From the NCBI RefSeq assembly GCF_002286985.1, contig NZ_NSKC01000012.1, positions 49,152 through 113,151 of the forward strand: a stretch of DNA of 64,000 bases, written 5' to 3'. Below are positions 18,524-26,896 of the stretch, piece after piece. The first letter of the stretch is position 1. Each line of letters opens with the position of its first letter. Made by a program: the position numbers and the translations under genes. A model generated the notes under the pieces. That model was not told the origin of the DNA, searched no databases, and was given only the letters and a program-made list of their open reading frames with translations. Source of the stretch: Halorubrum salipaludis (GTDB lineage: Archaea > Halobacteriota > Halobacteria > Halobacteriales > Haloferacaceae).

Positions 18524-19741
18524 ATGGCCGCTGAAATCTCACGCTGGTCGCGTCGATACGTTCTCATCGGGGTGATCGCACTCTGTTGTTGGCAGGTTGC
18601 CACTGTTGCTGGCCTCCCGCGACGCACGACGGTGGCGTTGGGCGTGTTCGGGTTCGTGTTCCACGTCATCTTCGGCAAATCCTACGCCCTCGTGCCGGCG
18701 TACTTCGACGCTGATCTCGTCTTCGAACACGCCCCGATGGTCCAGTTTCCCTTCATCGTTATGGGGACTGCGTGTTTCGCGCTCGACCCGCTTCTCGTTC
18801 GTCGCTTCCGTGTCGACCTCGGCGTTCTCGGCGGTGTGCTCTGGGCGGTCGGCGTCGCCGTGTTCGTCGGATCAATCGTACTGACGATCGCCGGACCACT
18901 CCGACGCGGGACGACTGGAACCGGGGATCACAACGCCGACCGACGGCCGCTCGACCGATTCGCGAATCGCTTCGTCCCGATCGTTCTCCTGTATCTCCTC
19001 GCCGGTAGCTACGAGAACGTCGCCGGACAGGCCAGCGAACTCCCGCCGCTGATCGGCGTCCAGGCTGCCGCAACGCATCTCTTGGCCGCCGGGGCTGCGA
19101 CGTTGCTCGTGGTCACGCTCGGCTTTCGACTGCTTCCGCGGTTCCTCGGCGCACATCCGACCCGATCGTCGGCCGCCCTTGTCCTACCCGTTGCCGCGAC
19201 TGCCCCCGGGATCATCGCCGGCGGGTTCGTCGACGAACGATTGCTCCCACTCGGTGCCGCTCTGATGGTGATCGCGATGGTCGGCTTCGCGCTCGTCGTC
19301 TTCGGAATGTGGTTCCAGTCCGACAAACGCCGAATCGGATTGTACGCCCTTCTCCCAAGCGCGACGTTCGGCGTCATCGGCGTCCTTTTCGGCGGTCTCT
19401 TCGCAGTCGGCGGAACGTCTCCGGCGTTGATCGAGACCCACCTCCGAGTCAACCTGCTCGGCTTTCTCGGCCTGATGATCGTCGGAACATCGTTTCAGTT
19501 CTATCCGCCGCGGCTGGGCGCGTTTCCCGGGTCGTCGAACCGTTCCGCGAGCGTAGCGATCGCTGCGCTCGCTTGCGGACTCGGGATTGAGATCCTCGGT
19601 GCCGCTGTGATCGCCGTCTTCAATTCCTCGACGGCGTCTCTTTCGACACAAGCGATCACTCTCGGCCGTTGGCTCACGCTCTTTGGTGCGTTCGGGTACG
19701 CGTACCTCATCGCGAGTGTGTTCAGGGCACGATCGACATGA
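18524..19741 (+). CDS. polytopic membrane protein, NnrS/haem-copper oxidase subunit I-like
   Basis: 405 residues with about twelve hydrophobic segments. It is a paralogue of the product at 31390: both start with a segment G-V-F-G-F-V-x-x-x-x-F-G-x-x-Y-x-L-x-P-x-Y and share a later T-H-x-L/Y-x-x-G-x-A-T-L-L helix. A few intramembrane His residues could ligate haem, as in NnrS and oxidase subunit I proteins encoded beside nitrite reductases. The precise family is uncertain; a role in NO tolerance or respiratory electron flow is inferred from the island. Confidence 0.65.
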   Translation: MAAEISRWSRRYVLIGVIALCCWQVATVAGLPRRTTVALGVFGFVFHVIFGKSYALVPAYFDADLVFEHAPMVQFPFIVMGTACFALDPLLVRRFRVDLGVLGGVLWAVGVAVFVGSIVLTIAGPLRRGTTGTGDHNADRRPLDRFANRFVPIVLLYLLAGSYENVAGQASELPPLIGVQAAATHLLAAGAATLLVVTLGFRLLPRFLGAHPTRSSAALVLPVAATAPGIIAGGFVDERLLPLGAALMVIAMVGFALVVFGMWFQSDKRRIGLYALLPSATFGVIGVLFGGLFAVGGTSPALIETHLRVNLLGFLGLMIVGTSFQFYPPRLGAFPGSSNRSASVAIAALACGLGIEILGAAVIAVFNSSTASLSTQAITLGRWLTLFGAFGYAYLIASVFRARST

Positions 19742-19804
19742 TCTTCTCGGTCAACTCGGCCGTATCAAATCGTCTTATCTAAACGGGGTACTTCTAGTGA
19801 ACTA

Positions 19805-19854
19805 CCCCACCCTACTCGCTCACGGCTGACGCCGTTCGCTCCTTGAGGGTGGGG
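19805..19854 (-). ncRNA. right-end hairpin, omega-RNA scaffold
   Basis: CCCCACCCT (19805-19813) pairs with AGGGTGGGG (19846-19854), with an inner stem at ACGGC/GCCGT (about 19822-19835). It overlaps the tnpB stop codon, as in known omega-RNAs, which derive from the 3' end of tnpB and the right end. The guide would be the sequence just beyond the right end, below about 19795. Confidence 0.6.
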
Positions 19855-21041
19855 CTTCCTGTTTCAACGACGCACTTTGCAGATACCGAGGTATCCACAG
19901 GGAGCGCAGTCTCCACAGGCGTTGATTCGGAGCGTCCCGCTCCTAACCGCTTCCTGATACCGCGAGAAAGAATGTTCCACGCCGCGTTCGCGTCCCTATC
20001 CGCTTCAAACCCACACGCCGGGCACGAGTGTTCCCGGATCCACAACGGCTTCTCGGTTGAAACGCCGCAGGACGCGCACTCTTTCGTCGTCCCTCTCGGG
20101 TTCACAGCGACGAAGTGTGTCCCTTCGCGTTTACACTTGTACTCCAGCATCCGCAGGAACGTCCCCCACGCTGCACCTGCGCGGTTCCGAGAGTTGCCCG
20201 GTAGCTCGACCAACCCCTTTGCGTCCAAATCCTCTACGGCCACGAGGTCGTATTCGCGGGCATAGTAGTTCGAGAGTTTGTGAAGAAAGTCGCGGCGCTT
20301 GTTCTTCAACTCGGCGTAGCGTTCGGCCACAACTCGGCGCTGTTTCTCCCAATTCGCAGACCGGTGCTGTTTCCGCGAGAGGTTGCGTTGGGCGCGTTCC
20401 AACCGCTCCCGCTCGGCGGACAGGTCGAGAGATTCGACGGCGGTTCCGTCCGTGTCGTGGGCGTACTTGAGAATCCCCACGTCGATGCCAACGCACTTCT
20501 CGGGATTCTCCGGCTTCTCCGGTGGGTTGTTTGGGGTTTCGACACCGAGGATGGCGTACCACTTACCGGTCGGTTCGCGTTTGACGGTGACGGTCTTGAT
20601 TTCGGCGTCGTCGGGGAGGTCGCGGTGGAAGGTGATGGGGATTTCTCCGAGCTTCGAGAGCCACAGTCGGGTCCGACCGCTCGTGTTCTTGAGCTTGAAG
20701 CCGGATTGACTGTAGGTGAAACTGCGGTACTCACCCGGTGCTTTCCACTTGAGCGTCCCAACGCGGTAGCCGTTCTCTTTCCGGCCCTGGAGTGTCGAGA
20801 GGTTGTCGTACAACCGCTGAACGACCTTCTGTAGCACCTTCGAGTGAACGGTTTTTAGGTCGCTCCACCACTTCTTGAGACTCGGCAGGAGTTTCTGTTC
20901 AGAGTACGACGAGGTGTCGTCGTTCCGATTCAGGCGGTGGAGGAAGTGGTTGTAGACCTGTCTACAGGTATCGACAGTCCACGCTAACTGTTCTTCGAGG
21001 GCGTCGGACGGTCGAAGTCGATACCTGTAGTTGTAGTTCAT
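19812..21041 (-). CDS. tnpB: TnpB RNA-guided endonuclease (IS605 OrfB)
   Basis: 409 residues. RuvC-like catalytic residues are in place: Asp187 in C-V-G-I-D-V-G, Glu270 in V-E-D-L, and Asp in the D-R-D-A-N-A-A-W-N segment around 348-350. The zinc ribbon has Cys322, Cys325, Cys340 and Cys343. The N-terminal helix-turn-helix part (Y-R-L-R-P-S-D-A-L-E-E-Q-L) is intact, so it looks active. TnpB cuts DNA guided by RNA made from its own 3' end and helps retain the element after TnpA-mediated excision. TnpA would have to come from elsewhere. Confidence 0.95.
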   Translation of the reverse strand: MNYNYRYRLRPSDALEEQLAWTVDTCRQVYNHFLHRLNRNDDTSSYSEQKLLPSLKKWWSDLKTVHSKVLQKVVQRLYDNLSTLQGRKENGYRVGTLKWKAPGEYRSFTYSQSGFKLKNTSGRTRLWLSKLGEIPITFHRDLPDDAEIKTVTVKREPTGKWYAILGVETPNNPPEKPENPEKCVGIDVGILKYAHDTDGTAVESLDLSAERERLERAQRNLSRKQHRSANWEKQRRVVAERYAELKNKRRDFLHKLSNYYAREYDLVAVEDLDAKGLVELPGNSRNRAGAAWGTFLRMLEYKCKREGTHFVAVNPRGTTKECASCGVSTEKPLWIREHSCPACGFEADRDANAAWNILSRGIRKRLGAGRSESTPVETALPVDTSVSAKCVVETGSPTLKERTASAVSE

Positions 21042-21050
21042 CGGGTGGTG

Positions 21051-21191
21051 CTACTCGTCGGGGTCGGTAGTTCTGACGACTTTCACGTCCGCGCCACGCC
21101 ATCGTTTCGGGACAAGGACGTGAGCGCCGTTGCCGGTGGCTTTGGCCGTCCCGTCGATGACTTCGTGGCCTTCGATTTCGTGTTTATCCAT
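21051..21191 (-). CDS. DUF2080 transposon-associated small protein
   Basis: 46 residues with a SpoVT/AbrB-like pattern: D-K-H-E-I-E-G-H-E-V-I then V-L-V-P-K-R-W-R-G-A-D-V-K-V-V. It lies 9 bp upstream of tnpB in the same direction. Such small genes regularly accompany tnpB in haloarchaea and are annotated DUF2080. Probably a DNA-binding regulator of the element; the function is not established to my knowledge. Confidence 0.8.
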   Translation of the reverse strand: MDKHEIEGHEVIDGTAKATGNGAHVLVPKRWRGADVKVVRTTDPDE

Positions 21192-21284
21192 CGCCTGTGT
21201 TTACACTTAATTTCAACATAAATGTGGCGGTGGCCCTGTGGTCCGAGCGTCGAACGTGTCTGAGAATCGTGCGGCGCTGTATCC

Positions 21285-21350
21285 CCTCCCTACTCGCTCC
21301 CTCCGGTCGCTCGTTGAGGAAGGGGCCTTAGCGGCTCAATTCAGGTAAAC
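21285..21350 (-). mobile_element. second relic tnpB 3' end
   Basis: A hairpin (CCCCTCCC arm near 21283-21290, pairing with GAGGAAGGGG near 21316-21325) and the adjoining C-C-T-T-A-G-C-G block match the reverse complement of 9303-9366. It has the same orientation as the intact tnpB hairpin, but no gene body follows it at higher coordinates. It sits about 100 bp before the left end of the intact element. Confidence 0.6.
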
Positions 21351-21484
21351 TAGGATCAAACGGAGGTACGTCACGTTTGTCCATTCACGTCACTGGTGGA
21401 AACGGTTTCGAGAAGAGTCTCGCAGCCACGCAAATTCTCCTGATTGACGACATTAACCGATGTATCCCAACCGCGGTAGTCTAC

Positions 21485-21634
21485 TCAAATCTGGAGGCGC
21501 TCTATTTCATCCGACCCACATGTGGGACACTCATCTGCCCCCGATGAAAGATTCTCACCGCACTGGCGGCTCTCCACGACTACCTCAGTCTTGTCACCGA
21601 GTAGTAGCCGTGTAAGTACTGTGCGGACACTCAT
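21485..21634 (-). CDS. 49-residue CPxCG-type small zinc-finger protein
   Basis: A short gene encoding an N-terminal amphipathic stretch (V-R-T-V-L-T-R-L-L-L) followed by a Q-C-G knuckle at about residues 24-26 and E-C-P-T-C-G at about 35-40. Small CPxCG proteins are abundant in haloarchaea and a few have been tied to stress or biofilm phenotypes. The first knuckle lacks its second Cys, so metal binding may be incomplete. The start at 21634 is the only ATG for this frame. Confidence 0.5.
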   Translation of the reverse strand: MSVRTVLTRLLLGDKTEVVVESRQCGENLSSGADECPTCGSDEIERLQI

Positions 21635-21795
21635 GGGATCCAGAGTTCTGGTGGTTGTGAGTTAATCCTACTGGTGATCTGTATTCCCTAGAAATTCGGT
21701 GCGTTCGACCCGAGTAGCCGCCAAAGGCTTACGTTCAAGGCCGATTGACAATTGTTTGGAAGGAACACTGTCACACGCCTCTTCCATCCCTTTCC

Positions 21796-21948
21796 ATGAC
21801 CGCTGACGAATCATCTCTCGGTCATTGCCCGGAATGTGGTGAGGACATCTCGGAGGCGTGGATTCTTGTTGAATATGAGAAGGACGACGGCACCAAGGGC
21901 GTGTGGGCCGAGTGTCCAGTGTGTGAAGATGTTGTAGCACCGGAGTAG
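21796..21948 (+). CDS. 50-residue zinc-ribbon protein
   Basis: From the ATG at 21796 the protein has two clear CxxC knuckles, H-C-P-E-C-G-E-D-I and E-C-P-V-C-E-D-V, about 26 residues apart around a beta-hairpin (A-W-I-L-V-E-Y). It is probably a single zinc ribbon. The longer frame from 21745 adds an unlikely basic leader. Role unknown; it stands alone with intergenic DNA on both sides. Confidence 0.7.
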   Translation: MTADESSLGHCPECGEDISEAWILVEYEKDDGTKGVWAECPVCEDVVAPE

Positions 21949-22253
21949 TCGCAGACAGCGGAATAAAGTGTTCTTCGTCGCGCCTCTAGTATAAGTTCGA
22001 AAAGTGGAGATTTCAGCGGAAGTTAGGTGTCTCTGCTCGGGCAAAGTTCCATAGCATCACGGATCAGATGTAGTTGAGATACTGGAGCAAGCGTTCTGCC
22101 TTGGCGATCTAGAGGCAGACGCGACGCATTTTCCCTCTGAGACCAAGGTTGCAGTCTTCAGCGACCGGTAGTTCCTTACCATAGTGCGTCTGAAGACCGA
22201 GGTTTCACCAGAGGTAGTCTTCCGTGTACAGAGGCAGTACCACTCTCCTCTGG
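21949..22253. other. intergenic stretch without a supported gene
   Basis: About 300 bp with only short, domain-free frames on either strand. I see no tRNA, hairpin or repeat. Confidence 0.5.
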
Positions 22254-22559
22254 CTACTCGTCTGACCGAGACGCCAAGACGATTAGTGCAGTGCTATCCT
22301 CGACGGCATGGGGAGCGATCTCTTGGTCCCCGTCGAAGCAAGCCACGTCGCCTGCCGACAGCTCATGTGTCTCGCCGTCGAGTTCCAACTCGATCGCCCC
22401 CTCGATGAGATGGAACACGATTTTGCGGTCGGGATGCGAGTGAGGAGCGACTTCGCCGCCCGCGTCGAGAGTGAGTCTGATCGTCTTCGGTTCAGCGTCG
22501 GGGAAGACGTTGGCGTGGGGCTGTCCGTCCAGTTCGTTGAGGGTGTGTATCGTCGTCAT
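22254..22559 (-). CDS. cupin-domain protein
   Basis: A 101-residue single-domain cupin with both conserved motifs: G-G-E-V-A-P-H-S-H-P-D (metal-binding His) and the second motif H-E-L-S-A-G-D-V-A-C-F around a His-containing strand (I-A-P-H-A-V). Small cupins act as metal-dependent sensors or enzymes; the specific role is unknown. Its start overlaps the stop of the upstream cupin by 4 bp, so they are translationally coupled. Confidence 0.85.
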   Translation of the reverse strand: MTTIHTLNELDGQPHANVFPDAEPKTIRLTLDAGGEVAPHSHPDRKIVFHLIEGAIELELDGETHELSAGDVACFDGDQEIAPHAVEDSTALIVLASRSDE

Positions 22560-22936
22560 GTATCGGTCGGATCGAATTCGTCGGTTCGGAGTCCTCGGCG
22601 GACCGGTTCGTGTTCGGCGTCGGTCGGCGGTGGAGCGGTGACGAGCAGCGCTTCGAGCCGCGAGTCGTCGTCGGCCTTGACACCGCGGTCGGTGTCCGCT
22701 CCGACGGTCACGACATCTCCTGGTTCGACGCGGTGTTCCGCATCCCCGTCGCGGATGAGCCCGGTGCCGGAACGGACATCGATCACCACGTCACTTGATG
22801 GAGCGTGAACCGGGATAAACTGTCCCGGTTCGAAATAGCCGCAGACGACTTTCATCTGTTCGCTCCGAAATACTTCGACTGTCGAGAACTTCTCGTCGTC
22901 GTACGTCCGTTCCGCGTCGAAGTCAACGGCCGTCAT
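22556..22936 (-). CDS. cupin-domain protein
   Basis: 126 residues with a cupin core (F-I-P-V-H-A-P and V-E-P-G-D-V-V-T-V-G-A), fewer His residues than its downstream partner and an extra acidic C-terminal tail. First gene of a two-cupin operon. Upstream lie a DtxR-type inverted repeat at 23026-23041 and the island palindrome at 23087, suggesting control by both metal status and the denitrification regulator. Confidence 0.8.
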   Translation of the reverse strand: MTAVDFDAERTYDDEKFSTVEVFRSEQMKVVCGYFEPGQFIPVHAPSSDVVIDVRSGTGLIRDGDAEHRVEPGDVVTVGADTDRGVKADDDSRLEALLVTAPPPTDAEHEPVRRGLRTDEFDPTDT

Positions 22937-23025
22937 ACCGAATCACCCGTTCGGCAGGCGCCGCGGTCGTTTGTCTGGACCGCCGCTTGGGCGCTGGCTA
23001 TGGATGACTTGTCCGCTCGATAGTT

Positions 23026-23041
23026 TTTAGGTTTGCCTAAA
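23026..23041. promoter_or_regulatory. DtxR/IdeR-like inverted repeat
   Basis: TTTAGG-TTTG-CCTAAA is a 6+4+6 inverted repeat very close to bacterial and archaeal iron-box half-sites (TTAGG...CCTAA). A DtxR-type repressor gene lies at 27807-28289 in the same island. It precedes the cupin operon by about 90 bp. Confidence 0.5.
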
Positions 23042-23086
23042 TTCATGCGTCTCAACGTGTGGCACGGATCGACAACAGGGTTGGGA

Positions 23087-23098
23087 CGAACATGTTCC
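23087..23098. promoter_or_regulatory. CGAACATGTTCC site between multicopper oxidase and cupins
   Basis: A one-mismatch copy of the island palindrome, 150 bp upstream of the cupin start at 22936 and just beyond the 3' end of the multicopper oxidase gene. Its larger distance makes its function less certain than the others. Confidence 0.5.
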
Positions 23099-23121
23099 CG
23101 TCAGATCGGCCCCGTCGACGA

Positions 23122-24960
23122 CTACTCGCTTCCACCCTCGTCATCGGGCGATCGGACCTTGAACGGTCGCATCATGTCGTGGTCCTCGTGTTCGATCATA
23201 TGACAATGCCACATATAATCACCTGTCTGATCGGAGAACAGCCCCTTGAACTCCCCGAAGTGTGCGATCACGTGTACCACATTACCTGGGTCGACGGTGA
23301 CCACGTCGTTCCACCCGAGTTCGTACGACTCGGGGGCATCGAGCGCGTCCAGATCGATGTCGTCTTCGGCGGGATCGTAATCAGCAGCCGACTGCCGTCC
23401 CAACACCTGGAAGTGAACGAGGTGGAGGTGTATCGGGTGGGACATCCCCGTGAAGTTGGCGAGACTCCAGATCTCGGTGTCCCCAAGCGTCGGGGTCTCG
23501 GTGACCGGGTCCGTGAGTTCGTACCCGATCTTTTCGTTGCGAGTCCCGAGTGCGTAGAGGGGCCGATCGTACTCGTCCGTTTGTCGGGCGAGCGTGAGGA
23601 AGCGTTCGGTGTCGACGGATTCGATCGGAATCTCGGGGACCTGCGTCAGTTCGTCTGGGAGTTGCGTTGGCTCCTGCTCGCTCTCCGCGGCTGCCACGTC
23701 GATAAGCATGACCTCCGGGAGGGGTTCGGAGTCCTCCGGCCCGATTCCGCTCGTCCCGCGATACTTCGCCGGGGCGTTATTATGCAGGAGCAGGGTCTCG
23801 CCCGCGTACTCGCTGAAGTCGACGACGACATCCGCGCGCTGACTCGATCCGAGTTCGAGACGGTCAGCGGTCTCGACCGGTTTCGAGAGGAGCCCGCCGT
23901 CGTTCCCGATCTGGACGAACGGCGGCCCCGCCTCACCCGTGTCGCCCGATTCATCGTCGTATTCGAGCAGCTTGAGGTTGTAGTATCGGCTGTTGGCCCC
24001 GTTGAGCAGGCGGAACCGATACTGTTCGGGATCGACGGACAGTCGGGGCCACGCCTTCCCGTTGACCGTCGACGTGTCACCGTAGAACTGCGGAACGATG
24101 CTTGGGTCGAGATGTAAATCGTTTTCATCCTCTTCTGTCGCTGGGACGTCCGTCGGGTAGTATAACGAGCCGTCCTCGTTGAAACTCCGGTCCTGCAACA
24201 CGAGTGGGATTTCGTTGTCGCCCGTCGGAAGATCGAGCTCTCGTTCGTGGTCGTTCCGGATCAGATAGAACCCCGCGAGGCCGGCGTAGACATTCAGTCG
24301 CGTGATGCCGAGCGAATGATCGTGGTACCACAGTGTTGCGGGCGGCTGGTCGTTCGCGTAGTAGTAGTCCTTCTTCTCGAAGTCGGGGCCCGTCCGCTCG
24401 AAGTTGCGGGTGAACCACGCCTGCGGTTTCCCGTCGCTCTCGTGTTCGACATTGCCACCGTGGAGGTGCGGGACGACGCGGGCACCCGGCTCGTCGTACG
24501 GGATGATATCGCCGTGGATCGTCGGATCCTCCGGGAGCAGGTGTTCGTCCGGGAGGTGATTCTGCCACCGAACGTAAATCGGTTCGCCCTGTTCGGCTTC
24601 GATCGTCGGGCCGGGAAACTGCCCGCCGTAGCCCCACAGGGTCGTCGGCGGAAGGTCGCGGTGGAGCTTCTGTTCGATCTCGGCCATCTCCACCTCGTAA
24701 TGAGGCTGGCCATCTTTCGTTCCGCTCGGTTCGATAACACCCGGACGAGGTATTTCGTCGACCCACCGTTCGAGATCCGGTGAGGAATGGGTCCCGTCGG
24801 ACACTCCTTCGGCGTCTTCTGAGTCGCCCGCAGCTACCGGAGCGCCGATACTTTTCGCGGAACAGCCCGCGAACGCCGCGGTACCGGTGATACCCACGGC
24901 CGCGAGAAATCGCCGCCGTGCAACATCACTCTGGGATCGTCCAGTCTCGTCACCAACCAT
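23122..24960 (-). CDS. multicopper oxidase (laccase/CotA type), Tat-exported lipoprotein
   Basis: 612 residues with a twin-arginine signal (A-R-R-R-F-L-A-A-V-G) leading to a lipobox Cys, so it is folded before export and anchored outside the membrane. The four copper-binding segments are all present: H-L-H-G-G, Y-H-D-H-S-L-G-I-T, H-P-I-H-L-H-L-V and H-C-H-M-I-E-H-E-D-H-D-M-M with the axial Met. It should oxidise phenolic or metal substrates and reduce O2 to water; the closest type known to me is the haloarchaeal laccase LccA. The palindrome lies 63 bp upstream, linking it to the nirK regulon. Confidence 0.9.
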   Translation of the reverse strand: MVGDETGRSQSDVARRRFLAAVGITGTAAFAGCSAKSIGAPVAAGDSEDAEGVSDGTHSSPDLERWVDEIPRPGVIEPSGTKDGQPHYEVEMAEIEQKLHRDLPPTTLWGYGGQFPGPTIEAEQGEPIYVRWQNHLPDEHLLPEDPTIHGDIIPYDEPGARVVPHLHGGNVEHESDGKPQAWFTRNFERTGPDFEKKDYYYANDQPPATLWYHDHSLGITRLNVYAGLAGFYLIRNDHERELDLPTGDNEIPLVLQDRSFNEDGSLYYPTDVPATEEDENDLHLDPSIVPQFYGDTSTVNGKAWPRLSVDPEQYRFRLLNGANSRYYNLKLLEYDDESGDTGEAGPPFVQIGNDGGLLSKPVETADRLELGSSQRADVVVDFSEYAGETLLLHNNAPAKYRGTSGIGPEDSEPLPEVMLIDVAAAESEQEPTQLPDELTQVPEIPIESVDTERFLTLARQTDEYDRPLYALGTRNEKIGYELTDPVTETPTLGDTEIWSLANFTGMSHPIHLHLVHFQVLGRQSAADYDPAEDDIDLDALDAPESYELGWNDVVTVDPGNVVHVIAHFGEFKGLFSDQTGDYMWHCHMIEHEDHDMMRPFKVRSPDDEGGSE

Positions 24961-25023
24961 GTACGCGCTAGCCAGTTCATGTAAATAGGGGACCGGACAA
25001 ACCCTGTTTAATGGGAATTAGTC

Positions 25024-25035
25024 CGAACATGTTCG
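25024..25035. promoter_or_regulatory. CGAACATGTTCG site before multicopper oxidase
   Basis: A perfect 12-bp palindrome 63 bp upstream of the start at 24960, about 24 bp (two turns and a little) further out than the usual 39 bp in this island. Confidence 0.65.
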
Positions 25036-25170
25036 CCGACAAAGACGGGATGTCAGAGCCGAAACTCCTCTGTTGACAACTGAGCCCACGAATATCCTCT
25101 TCATTCGACCGTCCTGAATCAAGACATCGGACAAGCTTCTTGGAAACAAAACCCAACGAATTATCCGAAC

Positions 25171-26280
25171 CTACTCGTCGGATCCGGGATCGTACACGTC
25201 CGGATTCGGCTCCCCCTCGACGTCGACGACCGCGAGTGCGCCGCGGCGTCCGGCCCGTGAGAGCGCGTGGTCGACGATCTTGATCGGGCCCGGGACCGCG
25301 AGTTCCATCTCGCCGACGGTCGCCGTGCCGGGCGCGACCGGCGTGGTCTCGACGTATCGCGCTGGCGGGGAGACGAGGTCGCCGTCGCGGTACAGCCGCG
25401 ACCAGACGTTGCCGATCGGGTGCCACGAGCTGGACTGGTTCGGGCCGCCGTTCACAAAGAACACGCGAACGGTCTCGCCCACCTCGGCGCCGATCGGTCC
25501 GAGCCGATCCTCGGTGAAGCCGTGGTGTTCGCCGTTGAACACGACGTACGTCGGATCTTCGGCGAGCATCGCACCGTGATCGAAGGCGTGGTGGCCCTTC
25601 TCGCCGAGGTCGCCTTTGGTGTACAGCTCGTGCTGACCGAGGTAGAGCTCGCGGTCCACCGCGGGCAGTCCCGCCTCTGGCTCGACGAGGATCGCGCCGA
25701 ACATCCCGGAGCTGACGTGGTGGTCCATCGCCGGCACCGCGCAGTGGTAGGTGAACAGGCCGGGGAACTCGGCGCGGAAGCTCAGTTCCGCCGCGTCGTC
25801 ACCGGGCACCAGCGTCGTGTCGACGGCCCCGCCACCAGGGCCGTACACGGCGTGGAAGTCGACGTTGTGGATGTCGCTGTTGTCGTCGGCCGGGACCTCG
25901 AACCGGAGGTTGACGGTGTCGCCCCGCCGGACGCGGATCATCGGCCCGGGAACCTGTCCCTCGAAGGTCATGTACTTGAACGTGACTCCGGGCTCAACCT
26001 CCGCGACAAGCTCCTTTGTTCGAAGAGTGACGTCGTGTTCGCGCGGCTCGTCCCAGTTCACAGGCGCCGGGACGTCGGTCGGATCGGCCGCGATCCGGTC
26101 GACGTGGACGTCACGTACAGGGTCCAGTTCGGGGACGACTTCTTCGTTCGGGTCCTCCGGTGGGGGCGTTTCCGCGTTCACCGGCGCGCCGATACAGCCG
26201 GCCACCGCGCCGACCGCTCCGATCCCGAGCGCTGCAACCATCTTCCGCCTGCTGAGGTCTTGTGACATGATGCTTCCCAT
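25171..26280 (-). CDS. nirK: copper-containing nitrite reductase
   Basis: Reduces nitrite to nitric oxide, the key step of denitrification, outside the cytoplasmic membrane. The N terminus carries S-R-R-K-M-V-A-A-L-G and a lipobox Cys, so it is a Tat-type lipoprotein. Copper ligands are all visible: H-N-V-D-F-H (type 1 and type 2 His plus the catalytic Asp), T-Y-H-C, H-H-V-S-S-G-M, the catalytic His in S-S-W-H-P-I-G, and the last type 2 His in V-D-H-A-L. I place the start at ATG 26280 because a TATA element at about 26300-26312 would start transcription there; ATG 26268 is the alternative. Its promoter lacks the island palindrome but has its own (26323-26336). Confidence 0.93.
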   Translation of the reverse strand: MGSIMSQDLSRRKMVAALGIGAVGAVAGCIGAPVNAETPPPEDPNEEVVPELDPVRDVHVDRIAADPTDVPAPVNWDEPREHDVTLRTKELVAEVEPGVTFKYMTFEGQVPGPMIRVRRGDTVNLRFEVPADDNSDIHNVDFHAVYGPGGGAVDTTLVPGDDAAELSFRAEFPGLFTYHCAVPAMDHHVSSGMFGAILVEPEAGLPAVDRELYLGQHELYTKGDLGEKGHHAFDHGAMLAEDPTYVVFNGEHHGFTEDRLGPIGAEVGETVRVFFVNGGPNQSSSWHPIGNVWSRLYRDGDLVSPPARYVETTPVAPGTATVGEMELAVPGPIKIVDHALSRAGRRGALAVVDVEGEPNPDVYDPGSDE

Positions 26281-26322
26281 CTCAACAGAGGCATCGTAGT
26301 GACATATATAATATATACTGTT

Positions 26323-26336
26323 CCCCAATATCGGGG
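26323..26336. promoter_or_regulatory. CCCCAATATCGGGG palindrome upstream of nirK
   Basis: A near-perfect 14-bp palindrome 42 bp upstream of the nirK start and immediately beyond its TATA element, the position occupied by CGAACATGTTCG at the other island genes. It suggests a different or modified binding protein for nirK. Confidence 0.45.
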
Positions 26337-26466
26337 TTGAAACGGCCATCTACCACCATATACGGGGTTTTAAATACTTAATAAGTATGTCGAGTACGGA
26401 ATCGGACGGAAGTGAATTTCGAGCCGCGGTCCATGAACACACCCGGGCCACACGAAGATGAGTGTA

Positions 26467-26820
26467 TCACGGCTGCTCGCACTTATCATCAAAATGACTC
26501 TCTGGAACGAGATTAAACAATCGTGCGACAGCGCGGGCGGTTGCTTGCTTGTTTTGAGTACGTCCGTTCAGTGGTGACTCGAAGTTCGAAATTAGCCGCC
26601 AAGCGAGAGTACCCCCGAGCAGCCGGACGGTTTGCCGTTGTTCGTCGGTGAGGCCACCCTGCGTCTCGAGTTTGGAGAGCGCCTCTCCGACCTGACGGCG
26701 TTCGATCCGTGCCGTATGATGTTGTAACCGTCTCCGGACGCAGCGGACGTCGATCCCAGTATCAGATACGTTGTCGCGACGATTTCGCCGTCGTTCCGTG
26801 TTATGCCGTTCAGAGGTCAT
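26467..26820 (-). CDS. stand-alone glutamyl-tRNA reductase dimerisation-domain-like protein
   Basis: 117 residues. After a basic N terminus, the body (R-R-Q-V-G-E-A-L-S-K-L-E-T-Q-G-G-L-T-D-E-Q-R-Q-T-V) resembles the C-terminal dimerisation helix of HemA, but the catalytic and NADPH domains are absent. It could modulate haem synthesis, which would fit an island with haem O synthase and haem-binding proteins, or be a remnant of a hemA gene. The start at ATG 26820 is clear and the frame intact. No island palindrome precedes it. Confidence 0.55.
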   Translation of the reverse strand: MTSERHNTERRRNRRDNVSDTGIDVRCVRRRLQHHTARIERRQVGEALSKLETQGGLTDEQRQTVRLLGGTLAWRLISNFESPLNGRTQNKQATARAVARLFNLVPESHFDDKCEQP

Positions 26821-26896
26821 AGTCGAATGTAGAGTAGCCTTGGAAGGAGAATTACGCGATCATGAGCAAGGATCTGTCTGTCGTAGTGGAATCGCT

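Larger units (their letters stand above)
19795..21230 (-). mobile_element. IS1341-type (IS200/IS605 relative) element with tnpB
   Basis: A TnpB gene plus the small DUF2080 gene upstream, without a TnpA transposase. The right end carries the hairpin 19805-19854; the exact left border cannot be fixed and is placed after the AT-rich stretch at about 21200-21230. It interrupts the denitrification island between the polytopic gene and the small zinc-finger genes. A relic of a different copy abuts it at 21285-21350. Confidence 0.6.

Noticed and set aside
25267..26265. 332-residue open frame on the plus strand over nirK
   Set aside because: It is exactly antisense to a well-supported nirK, with Arg/Val/Asp-rich shadow composition and no domain; typical of high-GC haloarchaeal DNA.
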